From NCBI GenBank assembly GCA_015680905.1, contig CM027382.1, forward strand, positions 7,661,501-7,725,500: DNA of 64,000 nucleotides, read 5' to 3'. Made by a program: the position numbers and the translations under genes. The notes under the pieces are model-generated. The model saw only the letters and a program-made list of their open reading frames with translations. It had not been told where the DNA came from and searched no databases. Numbering within the stretch: position 1 is the first letter of the stretch; each line of letters starts with the position of its first letter. Positions 1 to 12,549 of the stretch are shown piece by piece. The DNA is from Coptis chinensis (lineage: Eukaryota > Streptophyta > Magnoliopsida > Ranunculales > Ranunculaceae).

Positions 1-309
1 TTAGTTTCACATGAGGAGGATTGGCTCTCCACCTTTTTCTTTAGCAATTTGTATTTTGTCTTAGTTTCATGATTTCTAATCTTAATGTTCTTCTTTAATG
101 TTTGTGTAGGAAAGAAACTTAGTATTTGTATTAACTTACTCACTAGTTCCCTAAGAGTAAAAACCAAATTGTAGTTGTCCTAGACTTTAGGTTGGTTCGA
201 ATCCTTATTTCAACTTTACGAATACGAAAATCGTGAGTAAGGAAACTTTGAATTCGCTCTTTCGCCAAATTAGGGAGTCAATCTCTAACGTAGTGAAAAG
301 CTTATATCA
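1..309 (+). repeat. 5' LTR of element 1, 3' part only
   Basis: The sequence matches 7580-7729 plus 39170-39328 with a few substitutions. It ends in TTATATCA just before the primer-binding-site-like sequence, which gives the LTR/internal boundary. The LTR start is beyond the left edge. Confidence 0.85.
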
Positions 310-312
310 AAA

Positions 313-330
313 TGGTGCCGCTGCTGTTCT
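313..330 (+). other. Primer binding site of element 1
   Basis: TGGTGCCGCTGCTG follows the LTR end by three bases. It resembles the TGGCGCC-type site of Athila elements and matches the better preserved copy in element 2 at 9366 (TGGCGCCGCTGCCG). Minus-strand DNA synthesis would be primed here by a host tRNA. Confidence 0.6.
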
Positions 331-1917
331 CAAGGCATAGGACTTGCGCTACAGATTGGAAGTTGCATCAAGGGGGAACCCACAATCTCTTCCTTTCTTC
401 CTTTTCGTTCTTTCTTACGTTTTTTTTTTTGTTATTTTCGTATTTTGTCTCGAAAACAACCTGTTCGCTCACGGATTTTTGGTTGTACTTCCAGGTACCC
501 AAAGTTAGAACTAGGAAAGTATACTTCAGGCGATTATAAGAGTTCGATGAAAAGTTGAACTCATTGTGACATCAAAGACACGCGTGCGCAGTATTGGACA
601 CGCGTCCGCTGGTCTAACCCGCGTCCGCGGGTGTATTTGTTTTGTTGGTGCTAATAATTTACCTCCAGCATCCTCTGATCTATCTTGATCCATATCCAGG
701 CCTCAATCTCCGGGCTCAGAACTGAAAAATTCGACTATTCTATTGGGATTAATCATTAATTTAATTGAAACGCTTTTTTTCAATTTTTGGCGGAATAGCG
801 GGAAGCTACGGTTCAAAGTTCCAAAGTTTTTTTTTTTTTTTTTTATTTTGTTGCATGAATGCCATGTACGTAGTTATTATAAATTAGTTTATGGATTATT
901 ATTTACGTCTTAGGCTAGAAATATGCATGAATCATGTTAATACGCCCGTAAATATTTATATGCGATTAAGTGGGTATGAATTGCATATTAATGTATATGT
1001 ACATACCAATGGTATTGTTTTGCATGGTTATCTATATTTATATGTATAAGTGTCTATTATTGCATGTTTAGTATTTCTCTACGTATACGCACACGGTATT
1101 GTCTAATAAGTCGATTTTGTCAAGAAAGAGGAAAACATTCCAACGAGGGTTAAAATCTGAGTTGGGTAAGTTGTTTCTAAACCCTATGGGGTGAAGATGC
1201 TCTCTATATGACACTCGCAATCTCAATGAGTATTGTCAAAATTGAATTATTATGCAATACAAGAGTCGTATTTTAGTTTATGTATAATACATTGCATGTT
1301 TAGTTTTGTCATATTTATCTGCGTATGTATACTATATTCGCATGCTAATGTATTTAGATACGTATGAGTGAATCAAATTTGCCTGTTACTGTTGATATAC
1401 GTTTACGTAATATCGATTTACAAATTAGCGTACATATATGTCTTACTGATGTATATTTGCATGTACGTATGGAAGTATTTATCGATGACACAAGTTTGCC
1501 TATTCGTATAGTTATACGTATGAATAGAGTATCTTCACATGCTACTGCACCTAGTATTGTATGAGTAGATCGTATTTGCATGTTTGTATTTTAACCCTTG
1601 CATAAATCTTTAAAAAAAAAATTAAAATTAATACCGCCTTTGCATAAATTTTATTTCCATAAATCTTAATCATATTCCAACAGTGTCTAGGAAACTTGAA
1701 AGATTGATGTTACTTAATTAGAACCGTGCTCGCACGGAAAGCCTCCCTCATATCTCTCTTGTGACCTAGCTGTTGGTTTATGTACACGTATTCCTAGCTT
1801 CACTGCTACGTTAGCAGCAGCTTAGGCCTATGTTGTTCAACTCTAATGCTTAAGATAATAATAAAATTCGAGTACTACTAAATTCCTTCTATAAATTAGA
1901 TCTAATTTTATGCTTGC
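331..1917 (+). other. Untranslated leader of element 1
   Basis: No supported gene. It has a T-rich run, CpG-rich repeats of the type CACGCGTCCGC around 578-635, and an AT-rich stretch with many TACGTA and TATGTA words from about 860 to 1580. Long untranslated leaders before gag are usual in Athila elements. Short ORFs on both strands here are best read as chance. Confidence 0.5.
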
Positions 1918-3150
1918 ATGAGATTAAAGTCTGGTTCGACTAAAGAAATTGAACATACCTATCATCGAAAAAAATACGATAAGCAATTGCGTAAGTTCTC
2001 ACCTAAAAATTGTTCTTCTTCTGTTAATTACCTTCATCACGATCCTTCGTCGCCATCAACTTCTGTCATTATGGCCGACGATCCTCCACCAGCTGAGAAG
2101 CCCCTCTCGGACTTTTATACTGTATTACAGGAAGGACATTTTTCCTGCATCAAACTTGAGGACATTGTCAGTGATTTTCGTATCCCACCAAACGTTTTTA
2201 GTTTGTTACCTATATATCATGATTTGGAGCACGAAAAACCTTACAATCATCTTCGTAGGCTTCAACAAGTGGCAACAACATTTCACCATCTAGCAGTTTC
2301 TAAGGAACAACTCTTGCTTCGACTGTTTCCATTCACTTTAGCGGAAAAAACGTCAATTTGGCTAGCAGGACAAAAGCCACAGTCCATAGACACATGGAAT
2401 AAACTAGTTCAAGCTTTCATGCTTCAGCTTTTTACACTCGAAGAAAACAACCGAAATGCTTTCGTAAAAATTCAATTTTTCGCCAAAATCCTCATGAATC
2501 CTTTACGGAAGCATGGAGTCATTTTATCGATCTTCGTTAGAATGTCCTCATCACCAACCGACAAAGTCAGTCCTTGTTCGCTCATTCTTTAATGGTCTTT
2601 TTCGATCATCAAAAAGAAACTCTTGATATAATGAACGGCGGTTGCTTTATGGACAAAGGAGCTATGAAGCATATACTTTTCTTGAAAAACAAGCCAAAAA
2701 AAAAGGTACACACCGGGTAACACCGAGTCGCCTAGGTCATCAAAGGACAATGTTACAAATGCCACATCTATTTTGAAGTATAACCCGATCCCTAATTAAA
2801 AAATTTGATAGAATCCCTAACTAAAAAGTAGATGCCCTTGCGGTTCAAGTAAACGATCAAATACCAAAACAGGTCCTGAACGTTGACACATCCCCATGTG
2901 TTCTTTGTCTCAGTCCTGACCATCCTGATGCTTATTGTCCCTTGTTATATGCCTCCCCTTCTCAACAGTCGGAGGAGGCATGTGCTTTCAACATTCCCAA
3001 TGCACCGTGGAGACAACAACATCGAACTTTGCTTGGCCAAAATAACCAACAAATGGGGGCTCCTCCAGGTTTTGCTAATCCACCTGTTCGACCAACCAAC
3101 AACTTTATTCCATACCGCCAAGGAAATAATCAACAATACCAACAAGGTTA
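1918..3150 (+). pseudogene. gag of element 1 (broken)
   Basis: The first open stretch, 1918-2592, resembles plant gypsy gag. It has a conserved hydrophobic core (LRRLQQVATTFHHL, then LRLFPFTLAEKTSIWLAG and TWNKLVQAF), the part that builds the capsid. A frameshifted stretch continues to about 3150. Near 2897-2938 another frame encodes an intact CCHC zinc knuckle (CVLCLSPDHPDAYC), which in this family binds the element RNA. It is followed by Gln/Asn/Pro-rich sequence. Several frame changes and stops separate the parts, so no full capsid protein can be made. Confidence 0.75.
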
Positions 3151-3277
3151 ATTTCAAAATAATTCCAATGCTAACTATCAAACCAACCGCAGCCTTGTTC
3201 CAAATATAATCCAGATCCCAACTATAATCAACAACTTCTCCAAGAATAATCGTGAACTACTACCTGTTGAACAACTT

Positions 3278-4280
3278 GTGCAACCCGTTTCGGATAGGAC
3301 AAACGAGACTTTTTTAGCTTACATGAACCAACAGCCTCAAATTTTAACGCCTATCCAACAATCACTTCAACAATTGGCGCAAGAAAAGAGTCGAAGGCGT
3401 GTTTCTCGACAAGCAGTTCCAAACCCTAAACCAGCAAACACAGCCTTTGAACTTACTAATGCACCTGGTACAAAGGTGAGGTGCATGCAATCACTACTCT
3501 ACGATTTGGAAAAATGGTAGACAATCAAATACGTATGCCAGATGATCAACCAAAGGAATCCGAAGGTTCCAATGAATCTATTTCTAATAATGAACCTACG
3601 GACGATTCACTAGATCAAACAAAGTCAACATCTCAGAATTTAGGAAATAAGCAAGAAGACCCTTTTCCAAATTCCTCTAAGGCACCGCTTTCCTCGCGAC
3701 GCTTTGGCAAAGAATAAAACCCGATGAGAATTTTTTGTGAAATTCGAGAGACTTTTAAAAATTTGTCGATCAACTTACCTTTTCTCGATGCCTTAAAACT
3801 ATTACCAAAACATGCAAAATTTCAAGGATATGTACACCACAAAAGGAGAACTAATGTTCCTCAACAAGCCGCCTCACCGAGCAGTTTCCATCCATCACGT
3901 AACACAATGGTATAGTCAAATACAAAGACTCCGATAGACCAATCGGTTCCATGCACCTTAGGTGACAAATATATCTGCCATCGCTTACTAGACCTAGGAG
4001 CTAGTGTGAACTTACTTCAGATACTTATTTAAACAACTAGGTTTTCATGAGCTCAAATCTACCACCATGACTCTACAGGTTAGCCGATCGTTCCATTAAG
4101 TATCCAAAAGGAATTGTGGAAAAACGCCCTTATAAAAGTCCAAGACTTTTTCTATCCCTGGTAGACTTTGTTATTTTGGATACGAAGTTGCATGTGATTC
4201 CATTCCTATCATCTTAGGACGTCCGCTCCTAGCAATTGCTAATGCTCTTATTAATCGTAGGGATGGTTCAATGACCATGT
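3278..4280 (+). pseudogene. Gag tail and aspartic protease of element 1 (broken)
   Basis: Open stretches 3278-3520 and 3481-3717 hold the spacer found in Athila polyproteins (PNPK, then AITTLRFGK). The segment at 3724-3915 has the usual pre-protease wording (FKNLSINLPFLDALKLLPKHAKF). The protease active site reads LLDLGASVNLL near 3990-4020; DLGA replaces the usual DTGA/DSGA and is normal for Athila. A GRPLL motif follows near 4219. The frame is interrupted repeatedly. In a live element the protease would cut the Gag-Pol polyprotein inside the particle. Confidence 0.7.
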
Positions 4281-4564
4281 CCTTCGAAATCTATCGTAGA
4301 GGTAAATGTGTTCAAGTTGATGAAACAAATTCGAGCCCGACATTGATGGTGAGGTGAACGGTGGTTGACAAAGATTTCAAAGAAGAGTATTTAACAAACT
4401 CGTTTCCGTAAGATGAAGTGTACCAATTTCTTTCCTTTAGCTTAATCTGAGTTTGAGGACGATGATTATACACAAGAAGTAAATGAGTTATTAGAGTCAA
4501 TACCATTATTTGACCCTACGATCGTGATGTCCAAGAACTTGGATGAACATCAACTGTTTATCGC

Positions 4565-6185
4565 ATGGATGATGACTTTCCTCAAGAATCTTTAATACCC
4601 ACTCCGCCCACCCCTGATTTAAAACATCTTCCTTCGGAATTAAAATACGTACAGCTTGATCCAAATGGTCGTCACCCAGTTATCATTTCTTCACAATTAA
4701 CTGACGATCAGGAAGCTCATTTAATTAATGTCATTCAACAACATCGTTCTGCTATTGGATGGTCCATCGATGACATTAAAGGCATTGAACCTACTGTGTG
4801 CACCCATCGCATACACCTTGAAGAAAATGCTAAGACGTCGCGTGAACCATAGCGTCGCCTAAACCCTACTATGAAAGATGTGGTACGAGATGAAGTTTTA
4901 AAATTACTCGATGCGGGTATTATTTACCTTATCTCTGATAGTGTTTGGGTGAGTCCAATACACGCGTTGTTCCCAAGAAATCGGCATTACGGTTGTGCTT
5001 AAATGATAAAGATGAATGCATTTCCGCCAGATCCCGCTGAAATGGCTTAATATGCATTGACTATCGCAAACTTAATGCCGCCACCGTAGGATCACTTTCC
5101 ACTTCCATTCATCAATCGATGCTCGAACGCTTTAGCCGGTCATGCATATTACTGTTTTCTTGATGGTTATTCAGGTTATTTTCAGATAGTCATAGACCCC
5201 GCCGATCAAAAAGACCACGCTCAATTGGTCCATTTGGTACATTTGCATATAAACGAATGCCTTTCGGCCTTTGCAATGCACCTGGTACTTTCTAACGCTG
5301 CATGCTTCATATTTTCAGTGATATGGTTGAACGTTTTATGGAAGTGTTCATGGACGACTTCTCCATATATGGAGATTCTTTCGATAGTTGTCTATCAAAT
5401 CTTGAAAAAGTATTTACACGTTGTGAAGAGAAAAACCTTGTTCTTAATTGGGAAAAATGTCATTTCATGGTTACAAAAGGAATAGTTTTAGGCCATATCG
5501 TTTCAAAGGACGGAATCAAGTCGACAAAGCTAAGATAGAAAAAAATTGCTTCACTTCCTATACCAAAAAAAGTTCGAGACATTCACAAGATTCTTAGGAC
5601 ACGCAGGTTTCTATAGGAGATTTATTCAAGATTTCTCAAAGGTTGCTCGACCTTTAACTAATCTCCCTACTTAAAGATGCCGCTTTTTATTTCAGTTTCA
5701 ATTGCAAACAAGCCTTTGAGATTTTAAAACCGCGACTAACTACCGCCTCCCATAATTCAACCACCGATTGGTCTAAACCTTTTGAATTAATGTGTGACTG
5801 ACCGGCCACTATGCTATTGGAGCTATACTAGGGGCAACGCCAGAAGATAAGCCGGTTGTCATTTACTATGCGAAAGTAAAACCCTTAATGAAGCTCAACG
5901 TAACTATACCACCACCGAGAAAGAGTTTCGCCGTTGTATATGCTTTGGATAAGTTTCGCCCTTACCTAGTGGGTTCTCCAACTATTGTCTACACACCGAC
6001 CGCGCGCACTTCGCTATCTATTAGCAACAAAAGATGCAAAACAAAGGTTGATCCGATGGATTCTCCTTTTGCAAGAGTTTACTCTAGAAATTGAAGATAA
6101 AAAGGTTGCTAAAAATGTGGTTGCGGACCATTTATCACTTAATTTTGTCGGTGATGTTGATATCGACACCGAACCTATCTCGTGA
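4565..6185 (+). pseudogene. Reverse transcriptase-RNase H of element 1 (broken)
   Basis: RT begins with the typical HRSAIGWSIDDIKGIEPTVC. It continues through RRLNPTMKDVVRDEVLKLLD, WVSPIHA, YYCFLDGYSGYFQI and the catalytic FMDDFSIYGDSF near 5350-5376, and on to LNWEKCHFMV and GHIVSKDGI. RNase H follows, with a damaged middle and an end near 5985-6150 ([20 protein letters not shown], then VADHLS). Stop codons and frame changes fall in at least five places. Some, such as the region at 4960-5300, also scramble catalytic blocks. This is a relic of a gypsy polymerase with no activity expected. Confidence 0.85.
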
Positions 6186-6287
6186 TTCTTTCTAGATGAA
6201 CACTTGTACTCTATTTTTCATCCCCTTGGTACGCCGACATAGTAAATTACTTAGTTACCGAAGAAGTCCCTTCATCTTGGTCTCAGA

Positions 6288-6600
6288 ATGACCGAAAAAA
6301 AGTTCTTATCCATTGCGGAAATTTTATTTCGGGATGATCCCTACCTCTTCAAGTATTGTTCCGACCAACTAATCCGCCGTTGCATTCCCGACTGGGAACA
6401 CAATGACGTGTTATCCTTCTGCCATGAACAATCTTGTGGTGGTCATTTTAGTGGTAAGAAAACTGCGGCCAAGGTTCTACAATGTGGATTTTATTGGCCA
6501 ACACTGTTTAGAGATGCACATGAGCATTGCAAAGCATGCAATCGCTCATGTGACTGTATCAAGGGGCAGTTTGAGCGATAAAGCACGAGGAACGACATAT
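6288..6600 (+). pseudogene. Integrase N-terminal fragment of element 1
   Basis: About 97 codons encode the zinc-binding start of a gypsy integrase. RRCIPDWEHNDVLSFCHEQ is followed by GGHFSGKKTAAKVLQCGFYWPTLF and a CKAC pair, giving the HHCC module. The DDE core that should follow is absent. After about 6600 the sequence goes straight into noncoding DNA. The core was therefore deleted, and integration could not be self-supplied. Confidence 0.75.
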
Positions 6601-7579
6601 ATATGAATTCTTTCAAATCCGCATAGAAACATCAAACTTCCGAAGCTCCTACCTCTTGAACGGGATTCAATCACGACAATAAGTGAAATCGCCGGACAAT
6701 CGGGCGATTGAACTATATGCGATAGGGGAAGTTGTAAAATTGCCCAAAGACCGGACCGCCACTGGACTACACATAGGACCCACTATGCAGGCCCACAAGA
6801 TTGGATGAGTCATCAATCATGGAGCATGTCAAGACAAAAATGACAAATTATTGGTGCAAAGTTGGCACCTTGCATGTAATTAATTAGATTAGGTGTTAAT
6901 AGTGAAAAAAAGGCAAGGTGTTACTTTGTTTTAATGTGGTGGATAAAAATGAAGTAAATGTGGTTTGATGTTTCACATGGGAGGAAATGAGATGTCTTTC
7001 ATATGGAGAAGAAAACAAAACAAAAGGGGGACACTCCATTTACTCCATTGACTTCTTTTTCTTACCTTGTATTATTTTAGTTCCTTAGCCATTTTTATTA
7101 TTTAGTTTTTAGTTTAGTAAGAAAAGCTTGTAATAGTTTTAATAGAGGAAACTTTGGTTTTCTTCTAGTTGGAAATAAACAAAAATCAAGTGAGTTTAGA
7201 TAGTTAGTTTTCTTTTTCCTCTTTTTCTTTCTTTTTGTATTTCTAACTAGTAATCCTTTTGTCCCAAGGATCATGAGCTAACTTCCCTTTTAGGGGAGTT
7301 AATCCAACTCATGTGAGGGAAAATATTTGTTGTTGGGTTGGTTAGTTGTTTAGGAAGAACAACTAGACCTACATCCTATCCCAAAATGATAGTTGGTGTA
7401 GTGTCTAGTTAGGAATCAAAGTGATGAGCTTAGAGATAAGTCATTGTGTTGTTCCACTTGCTAACATGTATGAGCTTAGAGATGAGCCATACATGCTAGG
7501 GATCAAGTTTTCTTCCATTATGGCTTGTCTATGAGTCTAGGAAGAATCAAATGAACCTATTCAAATCAACATCAAAAAG
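6601..7579 (+). other. 3' noncoding region and start of 3' LTR of element 1
   Basis: No gene seen. A purine run (aaaacaaaacaaaaggggg, ending near 7030) is a candidate polypurine tract, but the exact start of the 3' LTR cannot be fixed because the matching 5' LTR start lies outside the window. Repeats of the type atgagcttagagatgagcc occur near 7420-7500. Confidence 0.45.
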
Positions 7580-7729
7580 TTAGTTTCACATGAGGAGGAT
7601 TAGCTCTCCAGCTTTTTCTTTAGCAATTTGTATTTTGTCTTAGTTTCATGATTTCTAATCTTAATGTTCTTTTTTAATGTTTGTGTAGGAAAGAAACTTA
7701 GTATTTGTATTAACTTACTCACTAGTTCC
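7580..7729 (+). repeat. 3' LTR of element 1, left piece
   Basis: This is near-identical to positions 1-150. It breaks off at actagttcc, where element 2 starts with TGATAAG. Confidence 0.85.
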
Positions 7730-9363
7730 TGATAAGTGCTCAAAAAGTGCAATTTAACCCTCGATTATGCCTCTTGTTTAGCCATCTTAGTGGACTAATA
7801 GTGTTTGTAAGTTATGTTTTAAGATTCTACAGGTGAAAAAGAGAGTTTTGTAGAATATTAGAGAAAAAGAGATAAAATGGAGCAATTCGAAGCATTAAGG
7901 ATCACATGGGAAGCCCGTGGACAATCATGGAGAAGGCCAAGGAATTGAAGCTATTAAAGATGCGACTTTGACCTATTTTAAAGCCTATTTGGAATCCCAA
8001 GGACAAAGGATTCGTTGCTTGGACCAAAACCCGCAAAAGAGGAAAGAAAAATAGACCAAAGGTGGAAAAATAAAGTCTCGCGTTTGAGACGCGAGTATCG
8101 TGCGTCCAGACGCGACCCATGCATTTGGGACGTATAGATCGAGCGTCCAGACGCATTGATTAAGTCTGGGACGCATGAATAGTGCATCCAGACGCATAAA
8201 TCGACACTGTAGCCAATTCCTTCTAAGTTTTGGAGATGAAGTTGGACTCTAGAAGAAGTCTATTTGTATTAGGAAACAAATTACGGTTTGGAATGCTTCT
8301 AGAGCTCATTGTAACCCCTATAAAGGAGAGGACCTAAGGCCATGTAATGGGCTTAATTCACTTATATTCTTGTCTCCTTAACTTGAGACAGAGAGAGAGA
8401 TTAATAATAAAAGATCGGTTTTAACTAGCTGAGTCTTAATAAATTAGTCTTTCTAGTCTTATGTTCTTCGACTCTTCTTCTTCTCGTTCTTCGTGTTCTT
8501 CCTTTTATATGGAAGGCTAATCTTCTCCTTCAAGGGAGGAGATGAAGCCAGTGCTTAAGGTTTAATGATTCTTCCCGGTTCATGGTGTTCTTGTCGGGTT
8601 AGTTCTTTATGTTTTTAGTTATTAGTTCCATTGCCCACACTAGGGGATGGAAGTATAGAATAGGGTTTATGTTTTGCAATATTAATATCATGCTAGTGTT
8701 CTTTACTTTTCTTCTAGTAGTATAGTTCTTTAGAGTTAGGGAAGTATTCTTTGTGTTGCCTTAGAAGGGGTAGCCTTGGAGTGGCTGCCTAGGGGAAGTA
8801 TTCTTTGTGTTTGCCTTAAGTGGTGATTCATTGAATGGCCGCCCTATTAGGAAGTACTCCTTGATGTTGCTCTTGGTAATACATTGAATGGCTGCCCGAG
8901 CTTACATAAAAGGAAAGAAGATATTAATAGCATAAACATAGGAACAACCTTAAGTAGAGTTAATTGTTAACGATGTTTTGTCCAAGAGGGCATCGCACTT
9001 GCTTTCGATTGCCTAATTGTAGTCTACTTGTAAGAACAACCATGAAGCAGAAGGTCATAGATTAAAAGTATTGGTGGATTCTAATCTCTTGAATTCCATC
9101 TCTTATAAATTCCCAATAGTTTAGTTAATTTAGTTTAGTTTAGCATTAGAATCTAAATCTCTATAATCATAGTTTTTAATCCCTTAAACCCCCTTTCCAG
9201 TCCTGTCTTTCACATAACATACACTTAAAAGTGGAACGATACCCTACTCATCATTTACTTATTGAGGGATAATTAGGTTTTGATACGCTTCTATTTTGTT
9301 CAACGACCATCATCTATCCACACCATCCATACACATCTACACACACAAAAAGAGGCATGGTCA
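7730..9363 (+). repeat. 5' LTR of element 2
   Basis: It starts TGATAAGTGCTC and ends GGTCA. The partner is split at 18180-18999 and 38353-39164, and the same family forms both LTRs of element 4. Near 8085-8205 it has GC-rich imperfect palindromes of the form GCGTCCAGACGC. Polymerase II would start transcription inside the LTR; no clear core promoter could be fixed by eye. Confidence 0.88.
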
Positions 9364-9365
9364 AA

Positions 9366-9381
9366 TGGCGCCGCTGCCGTT
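9366..9381 (+). other. Primer binding site of element 2
   Basis: TGGCGCCGCTGCCG lies two bases after the LTR end. TGGCGCCGTTGCC-type sites are usual for Athila elements and pair with a tRNA 3' end, probably tRNA-Asp by family knowledge. Confidence 0.7.
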
Positions 9382-9951
9382 TTAAGTTGTTTATGTTTAA
9401 CGTTTTCTTTCAAGATTAGAACTTTGAATATTGAGGTATAATTAGCCGCATCATCCATCCTTTTGAGAAAGAGAGAAGCTTGAAGGACATCTCGAAGACA
9501 AGATCTACCATCCAGGTTAGTTGAATCTTCATTCTTTTTATTGCTTTCTTAGTATAGTTGCATCATAGTTTAGTTTTATTGCTTTCTAGTATAATTGCAT
9601 TTAGGACCTTTTTCAACAATTGAAGTTGTAAGCCAACACAAATAAAACATCAAACTCTAGTGTTTCTTGTCTAAATCTTGACAAACGGACTATCGTCTAC
9701 GGGCAGTGGTACTTAAGCAATCCAAGTGATTCACCATAACCCTAGAAGAGACAACTTTTAGATAACGGCGAGATACTAAAAGCGCAGCCCAATAAGGAAA
9801 GTAGTTTTTACATTTTAGTATCATTTTAAGATATTATAAGATTTTCTAGCATTTTGTATGCCCTCGTCATCCATATCATCGTCCGGTAAGAACACAACAG
9901 TGGACAAGGTTTAACAACCCACTCACAAGAATACTAGACGAGATTTATACA
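9382..9951 (+). other. Leader between PBS and gag of element 2
   Basis: No gene is seen. It includes two near copies of a short stretch with the words ttgcatcatagtttagttttattgctttcta. The same leader occurs inverted in element 4 (about 31406-31950), which confirms it as element sequence. Confidence 0.55.
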
Positions 9952-11262
9952 ATGGTCGCGACGCGAATGATGGAGGTGTTTTGGACACCAATAATCCTCG
10001 AAGCTATCCCCACCCATGCAAAGTTAACAACAGAGGAAGAAGCCGAAGCGATTTCTATTCGCCAATCATTGGAGACCCACCCGCCAGATTGTTTTTCCGA
10101 GATGCTAATCGGTTTGAACTTAGAGCATCAATAATCTCTATGCTTCCAAAGTTCAATGGTTTAGATAATGTTCAACCTTATGTTCACATGAACAAATTTC
10201 TATCGATCCCTCGAACTTTCAAGAACCGAATATCGGGGATGAGAGTACCAAGTTTTTTTTCCACTCTCCCTCGGAAGGTAAAGCATCCGAATGGTTAAAT
10301 GCACGTACCGATCAATTCAATCAACAACCGTGAGAAGTTGAGAACAAAGTTTATGAACAAGTTCTACCCACCCCGTACGAGATGCCACGCAAGAAGCCAT
10401 CAGCAATTTCAAAGGGAAGGTGATCAAGAATATCATCAAAGCTAGGAGAAATTCAATAATCTGCTAGTCTCATGTCCACATCATGGTTATGATAAGAGCA
10501 CACCGCTCATTTTTCTTTCGAGGACTTTCTACTATGAACAAGCGGATGATACAACCAATGCATCAAGGTAAGTTTTACATCATGGATGGAGAGGAAGCCT
10601 AAAACTTTCTCAAGAATTTAGCTGAAGACACTCAACAATGGAGTACTAGCAACGAGGACGTAGCTAGAGTGGAGGGGGTGCCGAAGAAATTTGGCAACCA
10701 AATTCAAGAAGACCCAAATCAAGCAATGCTATCAATTATGGCAAGCCTATCAACAGGACTTGAAAATCTGAACAAGAAGTTTGATCAGTTCTCTATGAAT
10801 TCTCCAAAACCAAACAATTTCCAAGCTAAACCTCAGCCATCCAAGCCTTGTTATACCATTTGTGAGCTATGTTCTGATGAAGGCCACACCACTGAAGAGT
10901 GTTTGTACTATCTGGATACTAATGCAGAGGCATGTAGTATCAACTCTTTAGGAAGAAATAACCAGGTTCAATCGAGGGACGTAATTATTGGAAGCCACAA
11001 AATACAAATCGAGGAATTTTCCTCCGTGATTTCAGAATCACCAAATCGGGCCTGAATAACCAAGATTAGTTCCAAAACCGCCAAAGCCAGACCATATACG
11101 TAAATCAACAAATATACCGAAACCAAAGAATACCAAGCCAACACAAACAGAGTTAGTACCGGATCTTATGAGTGGATATATTGCCCTACGCCGCCAAGCA
11201 AAGCAGCTTACCCCACATCCGAAGATGCTATCACCACCATTGTCAATGAGTGAAACGGACAA
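9952..11262 (+). pseudogene. gag of element 2 (frameshifted)
   Basis: The start is set by comparison with element 4, whose gag begins at the same place (ATGGCCGCAAGAAATG there, ATGGTCGCGACGCG here). The frame changes almost at once. A second frame (9981-10298) carries DFYSPIIGDPP, then IISMLPKFNGLDNVQPYVHM, the Athila capsid start. The central capsid is broken between about 10300 and 10660. From 10669 to 11055 the frame is open again, with an intact CCHC knuckle CELCSDEGHTTEEC (10861-10902). Element 4 has the central part in better shape, which confirms the assignment. Confidence 0.78.
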
Positions 11263-11406
11263 ATCAAAGAACCTAGAAGTTGGAGAATAACTTTAGTGTC
11301 ATTCAAGGCCAGATAGGGCAAATCGTTGCCGCCTTGACAGAGAGATCAAAAGGAGCATTACCAAGCCGCCCGGTGAGCCAAACCGAAAGGAAAAGGTGTC
11401 CCCGCA

Positions 11407-12350
11407 GTGGATAACCTGGAGATTACTCAGTCGAATGCCCAAGTTAATTCTGTCACCACTCTTAGGTCAGGCAAGAAAGTTAATAACAGGATTGTCTATG
11501 AACCAGGAAAAAATTATGCGGAGCCTAAGGTAACTTATGTCCCCACCATCCCACCCAGTTCTAACATTCCAGATATATCTAGTGTTGTGCCACCTACTAA
11601 AGAATTTGTTACAAAAGAAGTTGAAGGAACTACTATGGAAGTAAGTAAGAAGAAGCAATCACGAGTGACTCCACCTGTCACTCCACTATTTGTTACCAAA
11701 CCAACCAAAGCCGAACGAAGAGAACCGATATTAAAGAATCCGCCAAGCACCGTTTCCTTCGAAACTAGTGAATACCAGAAAAGATGACCAGTACAAGGAG
11801 ATTTGCGATGTATTTCAGAATTTACAGATTAATATCCCATTTCTGACCGCCATCAAGCAAGTTCCCTCGTATGCCAAGTTCCTGAAAGATCTAGTGAAGA
11901 AGAAGACCAACTTTCCGAAAGAAGCTTTTATCGCTCAACGATGTTCATCGTACCTACAAAATCTATCGGGCCAGAAACCGAAAGATCCCCGAAGTCCAAC
12001 TGCTACATGCAGAATGGAGATTCTTTGGAGGAACAAGCTTTATTAGATTTGGGTGCCAATGTGAATTTTCTACCATATTTCGCTTCACGAAGTTAGTCTT
12101 AAAGGATCTAAAAAGGATCTTTAAAACCGATACCGATACCTAGAGGAATCATTGAAGACGCCATAGTCAAGATCGAAGATTTCTATTATCCGGTTGACTT
12201 CATAGTACTCGCATTACGTAACCTACATCTAGTAGGCGGATACCAATCATTATAGGCGCACCATTCTTGGCCACCGCGAAATGCACTCATCAACCGTCAA
12301 AACGGTAATATGACGTTATCCTTTGGTAATATGAAAGTCGAGACCAATGT
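11407..12350 (+). pseudogene. Gag-Pol linker and protease of element 2 (broken)
   Basis: The open stretch 11407-11787 has the linker signature VTTLRSGKKVNN followed by Pro/Thr/Lys-rich sequence. A frame change leads to 11768-12046 with YKEICDVFQNLQINIPFL, the segment before the protease. The active-site motif ALLDLGANVNFLPY falls at about 12038-12075 in a shifted frame. It is followed by IPRGIIEDAIVKI and GAPFLATA-like wording near 12250-12290. Athila uses DLGA at this site. At least three frame changes prevent a functional enzyme. Confidence 0.72.
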
Positions 12351-12549
12351 TTTCCATATGTTACAGCAACCACAGGAGGTATGTGCTGTGAATGAGGTAT
12401 GCATGATTGAAGCGTTAGCACAGGATTATCTGACTCATTCATATCCTGCTAATGAGTTATTGAAAGCTCCTCGACATTGCATTTCAGATTGTGAGGAACT
12501 TAGTGTTGAGTCAATCAATGCGATTTTGATTCATCACCGTCATGGATGA

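Noticed and set aside
312..539. 75-codon ORF right after the 5' LTR of element 1
   Set aside because: Starts within the primer binding site and is a T-rich, Phe/Leu/Ser-rich chance frame.
1354..1581. Overlapping ORFs on both strands in the element 1 leader
   Set aside because: The TACGTA-rich composition lacks stops on both strands. No counterpart is visible in elements 2 or 4.
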